Shown: positions 7,741-14,271 of the stretch, in pieces | How the letters are laid out: each line of letters begins with the position of its first letter | Numbering within the stretch: the first letter of the stretch is position 1 | From: an uncultured Erysipelotrichaceae bacterium | Lineage (GTDB): Bacteria; Bacillota_I; Bacilli_A; RF39; UBA660 | Length of the DNA stretch: 20,324 nt | Assembly: GCA_902797275.1 (NCBI GenBank) | Contig: CADBSI010000060.1 | Coordinates: 1 to 20,324, forward strand | Direction of reading: 5' to 3' | The notes under the pieces: model-generated | What the model was told of the DNA's origin: nothing | The model's input: the letters and a program-made list of their open reading frames with translations, nothing else | Databases searched by the model: none | Translations under genes and position numbers: made by a program

Positions 7741-8065
7741 AATCAACTAATTTATGTCCTTGACTATCTTTATCAATAGAACCACACAAAATTAAAATTC
7801 CTTCAATGAGGCCCCAGATAGCTGAAATAGGTGATAGAATAAAACAAGATAAAAGAGTAATTAATAATTGAATTACAGCTTTTCCGGTATAACCTAAATA
7901 AAAGTTATGAACCCCGAAACAACCTAATAATATTCCAAGAATTCCTGCAGCTATCTTACTTTTATTAGTAGGTAATTCTTCTTTTTGAACAAGCTTACCA
8001 CAGTTTAAACAAATGTCAGCTCCACTTTTTAATTCATTTCCACAATTAGTACAATATTTAGCCAT
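7739..8065 (-). CDS. Zinc-ribbon and TM2-domain membrane protein
   Basis: The N-terminus is a zinc ribbon with C5-x2-C8 and C19-x2-C22. It is followed by a TM2 domain: two transmembrane helices with the characteristic G-V-H-N-F-Y-L-G-Y (about residues 50-58) between hydrophobic stretches. Such proteins are common in Bacillota and have no settled function. At 108 residues the length is normal. The start ATG is preceded by GGAGGAG, which lies between the arms of a perfect inverted repeat (8061-8082). It has its own promoter and terminator, so it is a single-gene unit facing the ZIP gene. Confidence 0.92.
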   Translation of the reverse strand: MAKYCTNCGNELKSGADICLNCGKLVQKEELPTNKSKIAAGILGILLGCFGVHNFYLGYTGKAVIQLLITLLSCFILSPISAIWGLIEGILILCGSIDKDSQGHKLVD

Positions 8066-8082
8066 ATCTCCTCCAATATGGC
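8061..8082. promoter_or_regulatory. Inverted repeat over the start of the TM2 gene (possible operator)
   Basis: GCCATAT (8061-8067) and ATATGGC (8076-8082) are perfect complements with an eight-base spacer that holds the ribosome binding site; the start codon is in one arm. The predicted transcript begins near 8079, inside the distal arm. That makes a DNA operator likelier than an RNA hairpin unless transcription starts further upstream. Confidence 0.45.
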
Positions 8083-8085
8083 TTA

Positions 8086-8114
8086 ATTATAGCATAGCTT
8101 AAGAAAAATTACAA
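8086..8114 (-). promoter_or_regulatory. Promoter of the TM2 gene
   Basis: On the minus strand TTGTAA (8114-8109), a 17-base spacer and TATAAT (8091-8086) preceded by TGC. The predicted untranslated leader is only about 15 bases. Confidence 0.72.
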
Positions 8115-8160
8115 ATTATCTAAAATAAGTATATTTTATTTTAATAAATAATCTAAAATA

Positions 8161-8169
8161 TGATATAAT
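8161..8169 (+). promoter_or_regulatory. Extended -10 promoter of the small antitoxin-like gene
   Basis: TGATATAAT at 8161-8169 is a perfect extended -10. The -35 position holds only TTAATA (8141-8146). It lies 21 bases before the ATG at 8191. Confidence 0.6.
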
Positions 8170-8190
8170 TTCTTAAAAGAAGGTGTAAAA

Positions 8191-8358
8191 ATGGAAAAAG
8201 TAATAATAAAAGAAAATTATAATGATAAAATAGTAAAACCTAATAAAGGACTAGAAAAAGCTTTAAAAGAATTAGATTATATGATTAAACATTCTGATGA
8301 ATATAAAAGTTATTCTACTATAGAAGAATTATTTAAAGCTTTAGATGATGAAGAATAA
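8191..8358 (+). CDS. Small acidic protein resembling a RelB/DinJ antitoxin C-terminus
   Basis: This is a 55-residue gene with an extended -10 promoter and AGAAGGTG (8179-8186) before the ATG. The second half, A-L-K-E-L-D-Y-M-I-K-H followed by Y-K-S-Y-S-T-I-E-E-L-F-K-A-L-D, resembles the toxin-neutralising tail of RelB/DinJ-type antitoxins from Bacillota (from memory). The usual N-terminal ribbon-helix-helix is absent or shrunken: only about 15 polar residues precede the conserved part. No RelE/YafQ-like toxin lies next to it; the following gene is convergent and ends one base away. It could be an orphan or remnant antitoxin acting on a toxin elsewhere, or an unrelated small protein. Existence as a gene is well supported; the role is tentative. 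Confidence 0.68.
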   Translation: MEKVIIKENYNDKIVKPNKGLEKALKELDYMIKHSDEYKSYSTIEELFKALDDEE

Positions 8359-9198
8359 TTATTTAAATTTAAGATTTCTAAAACTACAATTCTTACAAAG
8401 ATTATTAGTTAATTTATTATTTAAAAAGCCATTATGAATATCTAAAAACTCTTTACTTTTAAATATTTCATCTAAATCATCTGTAAAAATATTACCAAGT
8501 TTTAATAATCCTTTACTATCTAAGCAACATGGTATAATGGTTCCATCTACTAGTATTCCTATATGACTTCTTGTTCCAAGACAAGTTCCGGTTTCTTTTA
8601 AATTATTTTCTAGATTATCTGGCCAGTTAAATTTATTATCTTTATCAAGATAGATATTATCAGCTATCTTGATATTTTTATTATCTAAAATTTTTTGTTT
8701 AAAACTATTATCTAAGTTATAATAGAAAATAATTTTATCCACAATTGTTGTGGATAACTTATCAAGATTATAATTATCAAGGAGCCAGATTCTATAAACT
8801 ATTGGAATATTTTTAGATAGAGTAGTGCAAGTTGAAAAAACGTCTTCAAAGTAATTTGGTTTATTATTTTCACTATGCAAAGAAACATTTATTTGTCTAA
8901 TATTGTCGTATTTTTGTAAAGTACTTAGTTTTTCTTTTAGTAAAGTTCCATTAGTAGTAATTCTAACATTTACTTTATATTTCTTAGTTAAATCAAGGAT
9001 TTCTTTTAGTTTTGAATGTAGTAATGGTTCTCCTTTAACGTGTAAATAAATAGTATCGGTGTATTGTCTAATTTTTGATAATACTTTGTCAAATTCTTGT
9101 AAAGACATTTCTTTCTTTTTTAAGTTATCTTTGGAACAAAAAGAACAATTTAAATTACAAATATTAGTAATTTCTACATAGATTTTGTTGAACTTCAT
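8359..9198 (-). CDS. Radical SAM protein with SPASM-like C-terminal cluster
   Basis: C14-x3-C18-x2-C21 (C-N-L-N-C-S-F-C) is the radical SAM motif that binds the [4Fe-4S] cluster and S-adenosylmethionine. K-G-E-P-L-L-H and T-T-N-G-T are further core motifs. The C-terminal region has C206, C224-C225 in I-P-C-C-L-D, and C268-x2-C271, an arrangement of SPASM or twitch type that likely holds one auxiliary cluster. Known relatives modify peptides or mature enzymes; the substrate here cannot be read. At 279 residues it is compact. Its ATG overlaps the uvrB stop as ATGA, with AAGGTGA inside the end of uvrB, so it is coupled to uvrB. No obvious RiPP precursor is adjacent. A head-to-head DnaA-box pair lies inside the gene at 8735-8757. 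Confidence 0.9.
   Translation of the reverse strand: MKFNKIYVEITNICNLNCSFCSKDNLKKKEMSLQEFDKVLSKIRQYTDTIYLHVKGEPLLHSKLKEILDLTKKYKVNVRITTNGTLLKEKLSTLQKYDNIRQINVSLHSENNKPNYFEDVFSTCTTLSKNIPIVYRIWLLDNYNLDKLSTTIVDKIIFYYNLDNSFKQKILDNKNIKIADNIYLDKDNKFNWPDNLENNLKETGTCLGTRSHIGILVDGTIIPCCLDSKGLLKLGNIFTDDLDEIFKSKEFLDIHNGFLNNKLTNNLCKNCSFRNLKFK
8735..8757. other. Head-to-head pair of consensus DnaA boxes inside the radical SAM gene
   Basis: TTATCCACA (8735-8743) and its reverse complement TGTGGATAA (8749-8757) both match the DnaA box consensus TTATNCACA. Together they form a perfect inverted repeat with 10-base arms and a three-base centre. It encodes K-L-S-T-T-I-V-D-K in the gene. Binding is inferred from the sequence match only. 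Confidence 0.55.
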
Positions 9199-11147
9199 AG
9201 TTCACCTTTCATTTCAAATAAGATATCTCTTAATTCCATAGCTCTTTCAAAGTCAAGTTCTTTAGCAGCTTGTTTCATTTCAGCTTCTATTTTATCAATT
9301 GTTTGAAGTTTTTCTTTTTTAGTTAATTTAGTAGGCTTTTTATTATTGCTTTCATCTAAGTTAGATATTAATTCTCTTATTTCTTTTACAATTGTTTTAG
9401 GAACAATTCCGTGTTCTTTATTGTATTTTTCTTGAATGTCTCTTCTTCTTTTGGTTTCTTTAATAGCATATTCCATACTATCAGTCATCTTGTCAGCATA
9501 TAAAATTACATGACCATGTTCATTTCTTGCACATCTACCAATTGTTTGAATTAAACTACGACTACTTCTTAAAAAGCCTTCTTTATCAGCATCTAAAATA
9601 GCAATTAGAGATACCTCAGGTATATCAAGTCCTTCTCTTAAAAGGTTAATTCCAACTAAAACATCATAGTTTCCAAGTCTTAAATCTCTTATAATTTTCA
9701 TTCTTTCAAGTGTTTTAACCTCGGAATGCAAGTAAGCAACTTTTATATCTAATTGTTTTAAATAATTAGTTAATTCTTCAGCCATTCTAATTGTTAAAGT
9801 AGTAATTAAAACTCTTTCATTTTTATTAATTCTATCATTTACTTCTCCAACTAAATCATCTATTTGACCTTTCGTTTTTCTTATTTCTATGGTTGGATCT
9901 AACAAACCAGTTGGTCTTATTATTTGTTCAACATATTTATTATTAGTTAAATTAAGTTCGTATTCACCTGGGGTTGCTGATACATATATTACTTGATTTA
10001 CTTTGGCTTCAAATTCATCAAATTTTAAAGGTCTATTATCAAGAGCTGATGGTAATCTAAAACCAAAGTCAACTAAATTCATTTTTCTTGCCCTGTCTCC
10101 ATTATACATACCTCTTATTTGAGGAATAGTAACATGACTTTCATCTATTACCATTAAATAATCTTTAGGAAAGAAATCAAGTAAACAAGTAGGAGTTTCT
10201 CCTTCTTTTTTTAAAGCGAGATGTCTTGAATAGTTTTCTATTCCATGACAAAAACCAGTCTCAGCAAGAAGCTCCATATCATAATTAGTTCTTTCTCTAA
10301 TTCTTTCTTCTTCAAGAGGTTTATTATTATCTAAAAAATATTTTTGTCTTTCTTTTAATTCTTCTTTAATATTACTAATTGCTTTTAATAACTTTTCATC
10401 ATTGGTTACAAAGTGGCTAGCAGGGAAGATAGTAATACTTTTTTTATTAGCAACAATGCTTCCAGTTAAAGTATCTATTTCACTTATTCTATCTATTTCA
10501 TCTCCAAAAAATTCAATTCTAAGACCATGCGTATGCTCATTAGCAGGAATTATTTCTAAAGTATCTCCTCTTACTCTAAAAGTTCCTCTTTTAAAATCAA
10601 ATTCTGATCTCTCGTATAGCATTTCAACAAGTTTTACCATGATATCGTTTCTTTCAACTTTATCCCCAACATTTAAAGTTAAAGTTTTATTTTTATATTC
10701 TTCTACTTCTCCAATACCATATATACAAGAAACACTGGCAACCACAATTACATCTCTTCTTGATAAAAGAGAACTAGTTGCATAATGTCTTAACTCATCA
10801 ATTTCATCATTTATCTTAGCATCTTTTTCAATATAAGTATCACTTGATGGAACATAAGCCTCTGGTTGGTAATAATCATAATAAGATACAAAATAACAAA
10901 CTCTATTATTAGGAAATAATTCTTTTAATTCACTATAAAGTTGTCCTGCTAAAGTTTTATTATGAGCAAGAACTAGAGTAGGTTTATTTACTTCTTTTAT
11001 TACATTAGCAATTGTAAAAGTTTTACCCGTACCAGTTGCACCTAATAATACTTGATGTTTTTTATTTTCTTTTATTCCTTCAACTAATTCTTTAATTGCC
11101 TCAGGTTGATCACCACTAGGCTTGTATTTACTAACTAATTCAAACAT
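9195..11147 (-). CDS. uvrB: UvrABC system protein B
   Basis: This is the DNA damage-verification helicase of nucleotide excision repair. It receives the lesion from UvrA and recruits UvrC. Walker A is G-A-T-G-T-G-K-T at residues 36-43, and the DNA-strand-separating beta-hairpin follows at about 93-115 (Y-Y-D-Y-Y-Q-P-E-A-Y-V-P). Walker B is V-I-D-E-S-H. Helicase motifs V and VI are G-L-D-I-P-E-V and Q-T-I-G-R-C-A-R-N, and a C-terminal UVR coiled coil (about 615-648) contacts UvrC. Length 650 is near the usual 660. AAAGGAGG sits just before the ATG. The rhuM gene ends 19 bases upstream and the radical SAM gene overlaps its stop, so all three are probably one transcript. uvrA is not adjacent in this window, although the two are often neighbours. 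Confidence 0.98.
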   Translation of the reverse strand: MFELVSKYKPSGDQPEAIKELVEGIKENKKHQVLLGATGTGKTFTIANVIKEVNKPTLVLAHNKTLAGQLYSELKELFPNNRVCYFVSYYDYYQPEAYVPSSDTYIEKDAKINDEIDELRHYATSSLLSRRDVIVVASVSCIYGIGEVEEYKNKTLTLNVGDKVERNDIMVKLVEMLYERSEFDFKRGTFRVRGDTLEIIPANEHTHGLRIEFFGDEIDRISEIDTLTGSIVANKKSITIFPASHFVTNDEKLLKAISNIKEELKERQKYFLDNNKPLEEERIRERTNYDMELLAETGFCHGIENYSRHLALKKEGETPTCLLDFFPKDYLMVIDESHVTIPQIRGMYNGDRARKMNLVDFGFRLPSALDNRPLKFDEFEAKVNQVIYVSATPGEYELNLTNNKYVEQIIRPTGLLDPTIEIRKTKGQIDDLVGEVNDRINKNERVLITTLTIRMAEELTNYLKQLDIKVAYLHSEVKTLERMKIIRDLRLGNYDVLVGINLLREGLDIPEVSLIAILDADKEGFLRSSRSLIQTIGRCARNEHGHVILYADKMTDSMEYAIKETKRRRDIQEKYNKEHGIVPKTIVKEIRELISNLDESNNKKPTKLTKKEKLQTIDKIEAEMKQAAKELDFERAMELRDILFEMKGEL

Positions 11148-11166
11148 AAAATCCTCCTTTATCTTT

Positions 11167-12183
11167 TTAATGATTTTCTAATTTTTCAGTTTCCATTAAT
11201 AATTTATCAAAATCAGAAACAAATTTCTTATCTTGAATAACTTTATATTTTTCGTATTCACTTTCAGCTTTTTGTCTTGCTTTTTCATAAGAAATTTTTC
11301 CTTTATCATCTAATATATTATAATGAAGTAATTTTAAAGACGTTTCTACTTCATTTTTCCAATCATTCATACTCATTGGTATATTTCTTTCAGCATTATT
11401 TTCAGCAATATCTAAAAATAAATTTACTAAATTATTTAGGTTTTTAATTTCTTTTTCATCTAGATAGTTTTTAGCAATAACAATATCAGATTTTAAAATT
11501 TTTCCATCAGGTGATTTATTCCAATTAGTAAGTCCCATATTCACTTTTTGACTATCTACTCGGTTATAAATAATTTCAGCTGCTGTATTTCCTGTAATAG
11601 CATAATGAAATTTATTTTGAATAGTTGCATAAAAACATTTTGCTATCTCACTATTTTTATCGTAATCAATAGAACATTCAGCAAAGATATCAGTAATTTT
11701 TTGATAAAACATCCTTTCACTAGTTCGAATTAATTTTATTCTTTCAAGTAATCTTTTAAAATATTCTTGATCAGATTTTCTAGCTTTCATAAATCTATCA
11801 TCATCAAGTGCAAAACCTTGTATCAGATAATCTTTAATTATTTTATTTGCCCAAGTTCTAAATTTAATTGCTTTTTTAGAATTAACTCTAAATCCTATAG
11901 AAATAATCATATCAAGATTATAATATTTTGTATTATAAACTTGTTTTCCATCATTACCCATGTGTGCAATTTTTGCACATGTGATATTTTCATTTAATTC
12001 TTCATCTTTATAAATATTATTAATATGTCTTACTATTCCACTTCTATCAATATTAAAAAGTGTTGCTAATGCTTCTGTATTTAACCACACATCATCATTA
12101 TCTAATAATACTTCTACCTTTGTATTACCATCCTCATCATTATAAAATAAAATATTTTTTTCATTTCCTACAGTTATATTCAT
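11167..12183 (-). CDS. RhuM family protein
   Basis: This resembles the virulence RhuM family (PF13310). The N-terminal part has W-L-N-T-E-A-L-A-T-L-F-N-I-D-R-S-G-I-V-R-H, which looks like a DNA-binding helix-turn-helix. The family core follows: Y-Y-N-L-D-M-I-I-S-I-G-F-R-V-N-S-K-K-A, then F-R-T-W-A and a G-F-A-L-D-D-D-R segment (about residues 85-150). The C-terminal half is helical and ends in a lysine/glutamate-rich tail. Family function is unproven; members occur on islands and phages and beside toxin-antitoxin genes, and some resemble phage KilA-N/antirepressor proteins in layout. At 338 residues it is full length. AAAGGAG (12188-12194) lies four bases before the ATG. A second RhuM gene starts at 19849. 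Placement directly upstream of uvrB is unusual. Confidence 0.85.
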   Translation of the reverse strand: MNITVGNEKNILFYNDEDGNTKVEVLLDNDDVWLNTEALATLFNIDRSGIVRHINNIYKDEELNENITCAKIAHMGNDGKQVYNTKYYNLDMIISIGFRVNSKKAIKFRTWANKIIKDYLIQGFALDDDRFMKARKSDQEYFKRLLERIKLIRTSERMFYQKITDIFAECSIDYDKNSEIAKCFYATIQNKFHYAITGNTAAEIIYNRVDSQKVNMGLTNWNKSPDGKILKSDIVIAKNYLDEKEIKNLNNLVNLFLDIAENNAERNIPMSMNDWKNEVETSLKLLHYNILDDKGKISYEKARQKAESEYEKYKVIQDKKFVSDFDKLLMETEKLENH

Positions 12184-12231
12184 TTAACTCCTTTCTAAAC
12201 CATTATTTATATTATTAACTATAATTTAGTT

Positions 12232-12237
12232 ATTATA
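12232..12237 (-). promoter_or_regulatory. Possible -10 element of the rhuM-uvrB-radical SAM unit
   Basis: TATAAT reads leftward at 12237-12232. There is no TG extension and no convincing -35, so the promoter is uncertain. A small dyad, TAACTA (12216-12221) and TAGTTA (12227-12232), overlaps its downstream edge. Confidence 0.35.
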
Positions 12238-12271
12238 ATCCCTTTTTAAGTAATCTTATTCTATCAAATAA

Positions 12272-12294
12272 TAAAAAAACAAGCAAGGCTTGTT
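12272..12294 (-). terminator. Terminator of the unknown four-gene operon
   Basis: AACAAGC (12278-12284) and GCTTGTT (12288-12294) pair perfectly around a three-base loop, with a run of A at 12273-12279 giving the T tail when read leftward. The arm overlaps the stop codon of the last gene. Confidence 0.85.
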
Positions 12295-12526
12295 AATTTA
12301 TTTCTTCTATAAATAATTCTTTTATTTCATCTAAATCTTTATAGAAAATATCTGGTTTTTCTATTAATAAATCTTTTATATTTAAATCTAAAGTTTTTAA
12401 ATATTTAATTATTTCTATTATACTATCTTGATTAGCATAAAGATTAAAAGCCTCAGCTCCTTTAAAATTATTTTTTATTTCAACTAATTCTTCTTTAGTA
12501 AAATAATCATTTAAAAAATCTAACAT
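12293..12526 (-). CDS. Small acidic hypothetical protein, 77 residues
   Basis: I do not recognise this protein. It is helical by composition, acidic, and contains no cysteine, signal peptide or membrane segment. It is the last gene of the four-gene operon: its ATG is two bases after the stop of the 580-residue gene, and its ribosome site (AGAGGT) lies inside that gene's last codons, so translation is probably coupled. It ends in a terminator at 12272-12294. Tight coupling suggests a stoichiometric partner or regulator of the upstream proteins (inference). Confidence 0.72.
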   Translation of the reverse strand: MLDFLNDYFTKEELVEIKNNFKGAEAFNLYANQDSIIEIIKYLKTLDLNIKDLLIEKPDIFYKDLDEIKELFIEEIN

Positions 12527-12528
12527 AT

Positions 12529-14271
12529 TTACCTCTTTTTCTCGTTTAATAATTCATATATAGCTGTTTCTATTTTTTTATACTCATCACTTGTTAATAA
12601 ACTATTTTTAGTAATAGCATACATAAGCATATCAAATGATTCGTCTAATCCATTAAAAAGTAAAGTACTTATATATCTTATTACTTTCATTCTTGATACT
12701 CTAATACCATCTATAATATAAAGTCTCATATCAGGGTAGTTATTATCATCTCTTGGAATAAAGTTATCATCTAATAATTTAATTATTTTTACATAGGAAT
12801 TAAAGTTAATAATAATAGTATTATTATTACTTTTCTTTATATATTCATCATATACATCATATATTGGTTTTCTTTCTATATAAGGATTTGTTATATCTAA
12901 ATAATTATCTTTAGAAACTCCTTGAAAAGAAAAACTATCATTTGTTAATTCATTTGAAAAATATAAACTATTTTTACCTTTATAAAGACTTTTTGGTTCT
13001 ATACCTTTTTTTCTAGCTTCAAATAATTTATAGAAAAGTAAAGAAGTAGGTACTAAATTTACTCTTGACATATTATTTATTACATATTCAAAGGCATCTA
13101 ATTCTATAAACATATCAAGTGCATCTAATTGTTTATGATTAGCAAATGAACTTAAAGTATTTAAATATTTATCAGGACTAATTCCATATAATTCAAAGTT
13201 TTTAATACTAGTTAATATATGATCATGAGCTTTTTCAAAGTAATAAGCACTTTTTTTATAAGCTTTATTAATATCAACACCTAAAGAAGCAAATAATTCT
13301 ATATTCTTTTTAAAATCTTCATAACCACCAATTTCTCCATTATCAGAATTACTATCATTACCTTTTTTATTTTTAGGTAGCCAATTCATTTTTCTTTTAA
13401 TAAACTTAGCAGGTCTTTTATAAAAATCATCTAAATAATCTAAAATATTAATATTATATTTTTTATAAGTTAAGATAACATTTTCAATAGTATCAGAACT
13501 ACCATAAATTAAAATTTTATTTATTTGAGTTTGATATTTATAAAATATTTCTTCATTTAATAACTTATATTTTTTAAGTATAAAAATAATATTTTCTATA
13601 TTTTCTAAATTACCATACTCTTGTAATTCTTTTTGATTAGTTTTATTTATTTTAGAAAAATCAAGATTACATTTACTAAATAATTTAGTTAAATCTTTAG
13701 TATCTAAATTAGTAATTTTTAAAGATAGTTCTTCATCTTTTTCATTTGATCTATTTTTAAGAGAATTTAAAAGTAAATATTTCATAATATTAATAGATTC
13801 TTCTAAATCTTTATTTTCTTTTAAAATTTCTTGAATAATATCTATATCCGTATCATCTAAAGTATAATTTTCAATTTTTTTAATTAATTCTTGTAATTTT
13901 TTTATTTCTTTTTCTATTTCTTTATTTTTATCATATTTTTTTTCAAGACTTTGTTTTTCTTTTTCTATTTTTTCTTTAAAATCATTTAAAATTTTTTTAA
14001 TATTTTTTAAATCACTTTCTTTTAGTTCTAAATTATTTTTAATAATTATTTGATAAAAATTTAAGTATTTGTTTTCTATATTAAAATCTTTTTTTAAGGT
14101 TTCTAAATCTAAATTAACTAAATCTTTATAATTTTCTTGTATGTTTGTTATTAAATCTATTAAAGAATCTATTTTTTCTAAATTAATTTGTTGTTTGGAA
14201 AATTTAATTTTTTTACTTTCAAGTACATCTATTCTTTTATTAATTAATTCTATTATTTTATCAGTGTACAT
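12529..14271 (-). CDS. Hypothetical coiled-coil and helical-repeat protein, 580 residues
   Basis: No family recognised. Residues 1-160 are rich in Lys, Glu, Leu and Ile with heptad-like spacing, consistent with coiled coil. This part resembles the N-terminus of the 557-residue neighbour, for example L-V-N-L-D-L-E-T-L-K-K-D-F (51-63) against L-T-K-L-D-L-D-T-F-K-K-S-F. Residues around 300-315 form a polar Asn/Ser/Gly linker. The C-terminal half appears to be helical repeats, with segments such as F-E-L-Y-G-I-S-P-D-K-Y and N-L-V-P-T-S-L-L-F-Y-K-L-F recurring loosely. There is no signal peptide or membrane helix. The ATG has a strong AAAGGAGG and overlaps the upstream gene by 11 bases. It is probably a cytoplasmic structural or complex-forming protein. 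Confidence 0.72.
   Translation of the reverse strand: MYTDKIIELINKRIDVLESKKIKFSKQQINLEKIDSLIDLITNIQENYKDLVNLDLETLKKDFNIENKYLNFYQIIIKNNLELKESDLKNIKKILNDFKEKIEKEKQSLEKKYDKNKEIEKEIKKLQELIKKIENYTLDDTDIDIIQEILKENKDLEESINIMKYLLLNSLKNRSNEKDEELSLKITNLDTKDLTKLFSKCNLDFSKINKTNQKELQEYGNLENIENIIFILKKYKLLNEEIFYKYQTQINKILIYGSSDTIENVILTYKKYNINILDYLDDFYKRPAKFIKRKMNWLPKNKKGNDSNSDNGEIGGYEDFKKNIELFASLGVDINKAYKKSAYYFEKAHDHILTSIKNFELYGISPDKYLNTLSSFANHKQLDALDMFIELDAFEYVINNMSRVNLVPTSLLFYKLFEARKKGIEPKSLYKGKNSLYFSNELTNDSFSFQGVSKDNYLDITNPYIERKPIYDVYDEYIKKSNNNTIIINFNSYVKIIKLLDDNFIPRDDNNYPDMRLYIIDGIRVSRMKVIRYISTLLFNGLDESFDMLMYAITKNSLLTSDEYKKIETAIYELLNEKKR

Noticed and set aside
8191..8358. Small gene as a RiPP precursor for the radical SAM/SPASM protein
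   Set aside because: It is on the opposite strand with its own promoter, has no Cys, Gly or Ser/Thr-rich core, and resembles an antitoxin tail better.
10402..10785. Open frame of 127 codons on the plus strand
   Set aside because: It lies antisense within uvrB, has no ribosome site, and the uvrB reading is unambiguous.
11963..11979. TGTGCAA-TTT-TTGCACA inverted repeat inside rhuM
   Set aside because: Only seven-base arms within conserved-looking codons and no nearby promoter; most simply explained by coding sequence.
11548..11997. Two short plus-strand open frames in rhuM
   Set aside because: Both are antisense to a clear RhuM family protein and lack ribosome sites.
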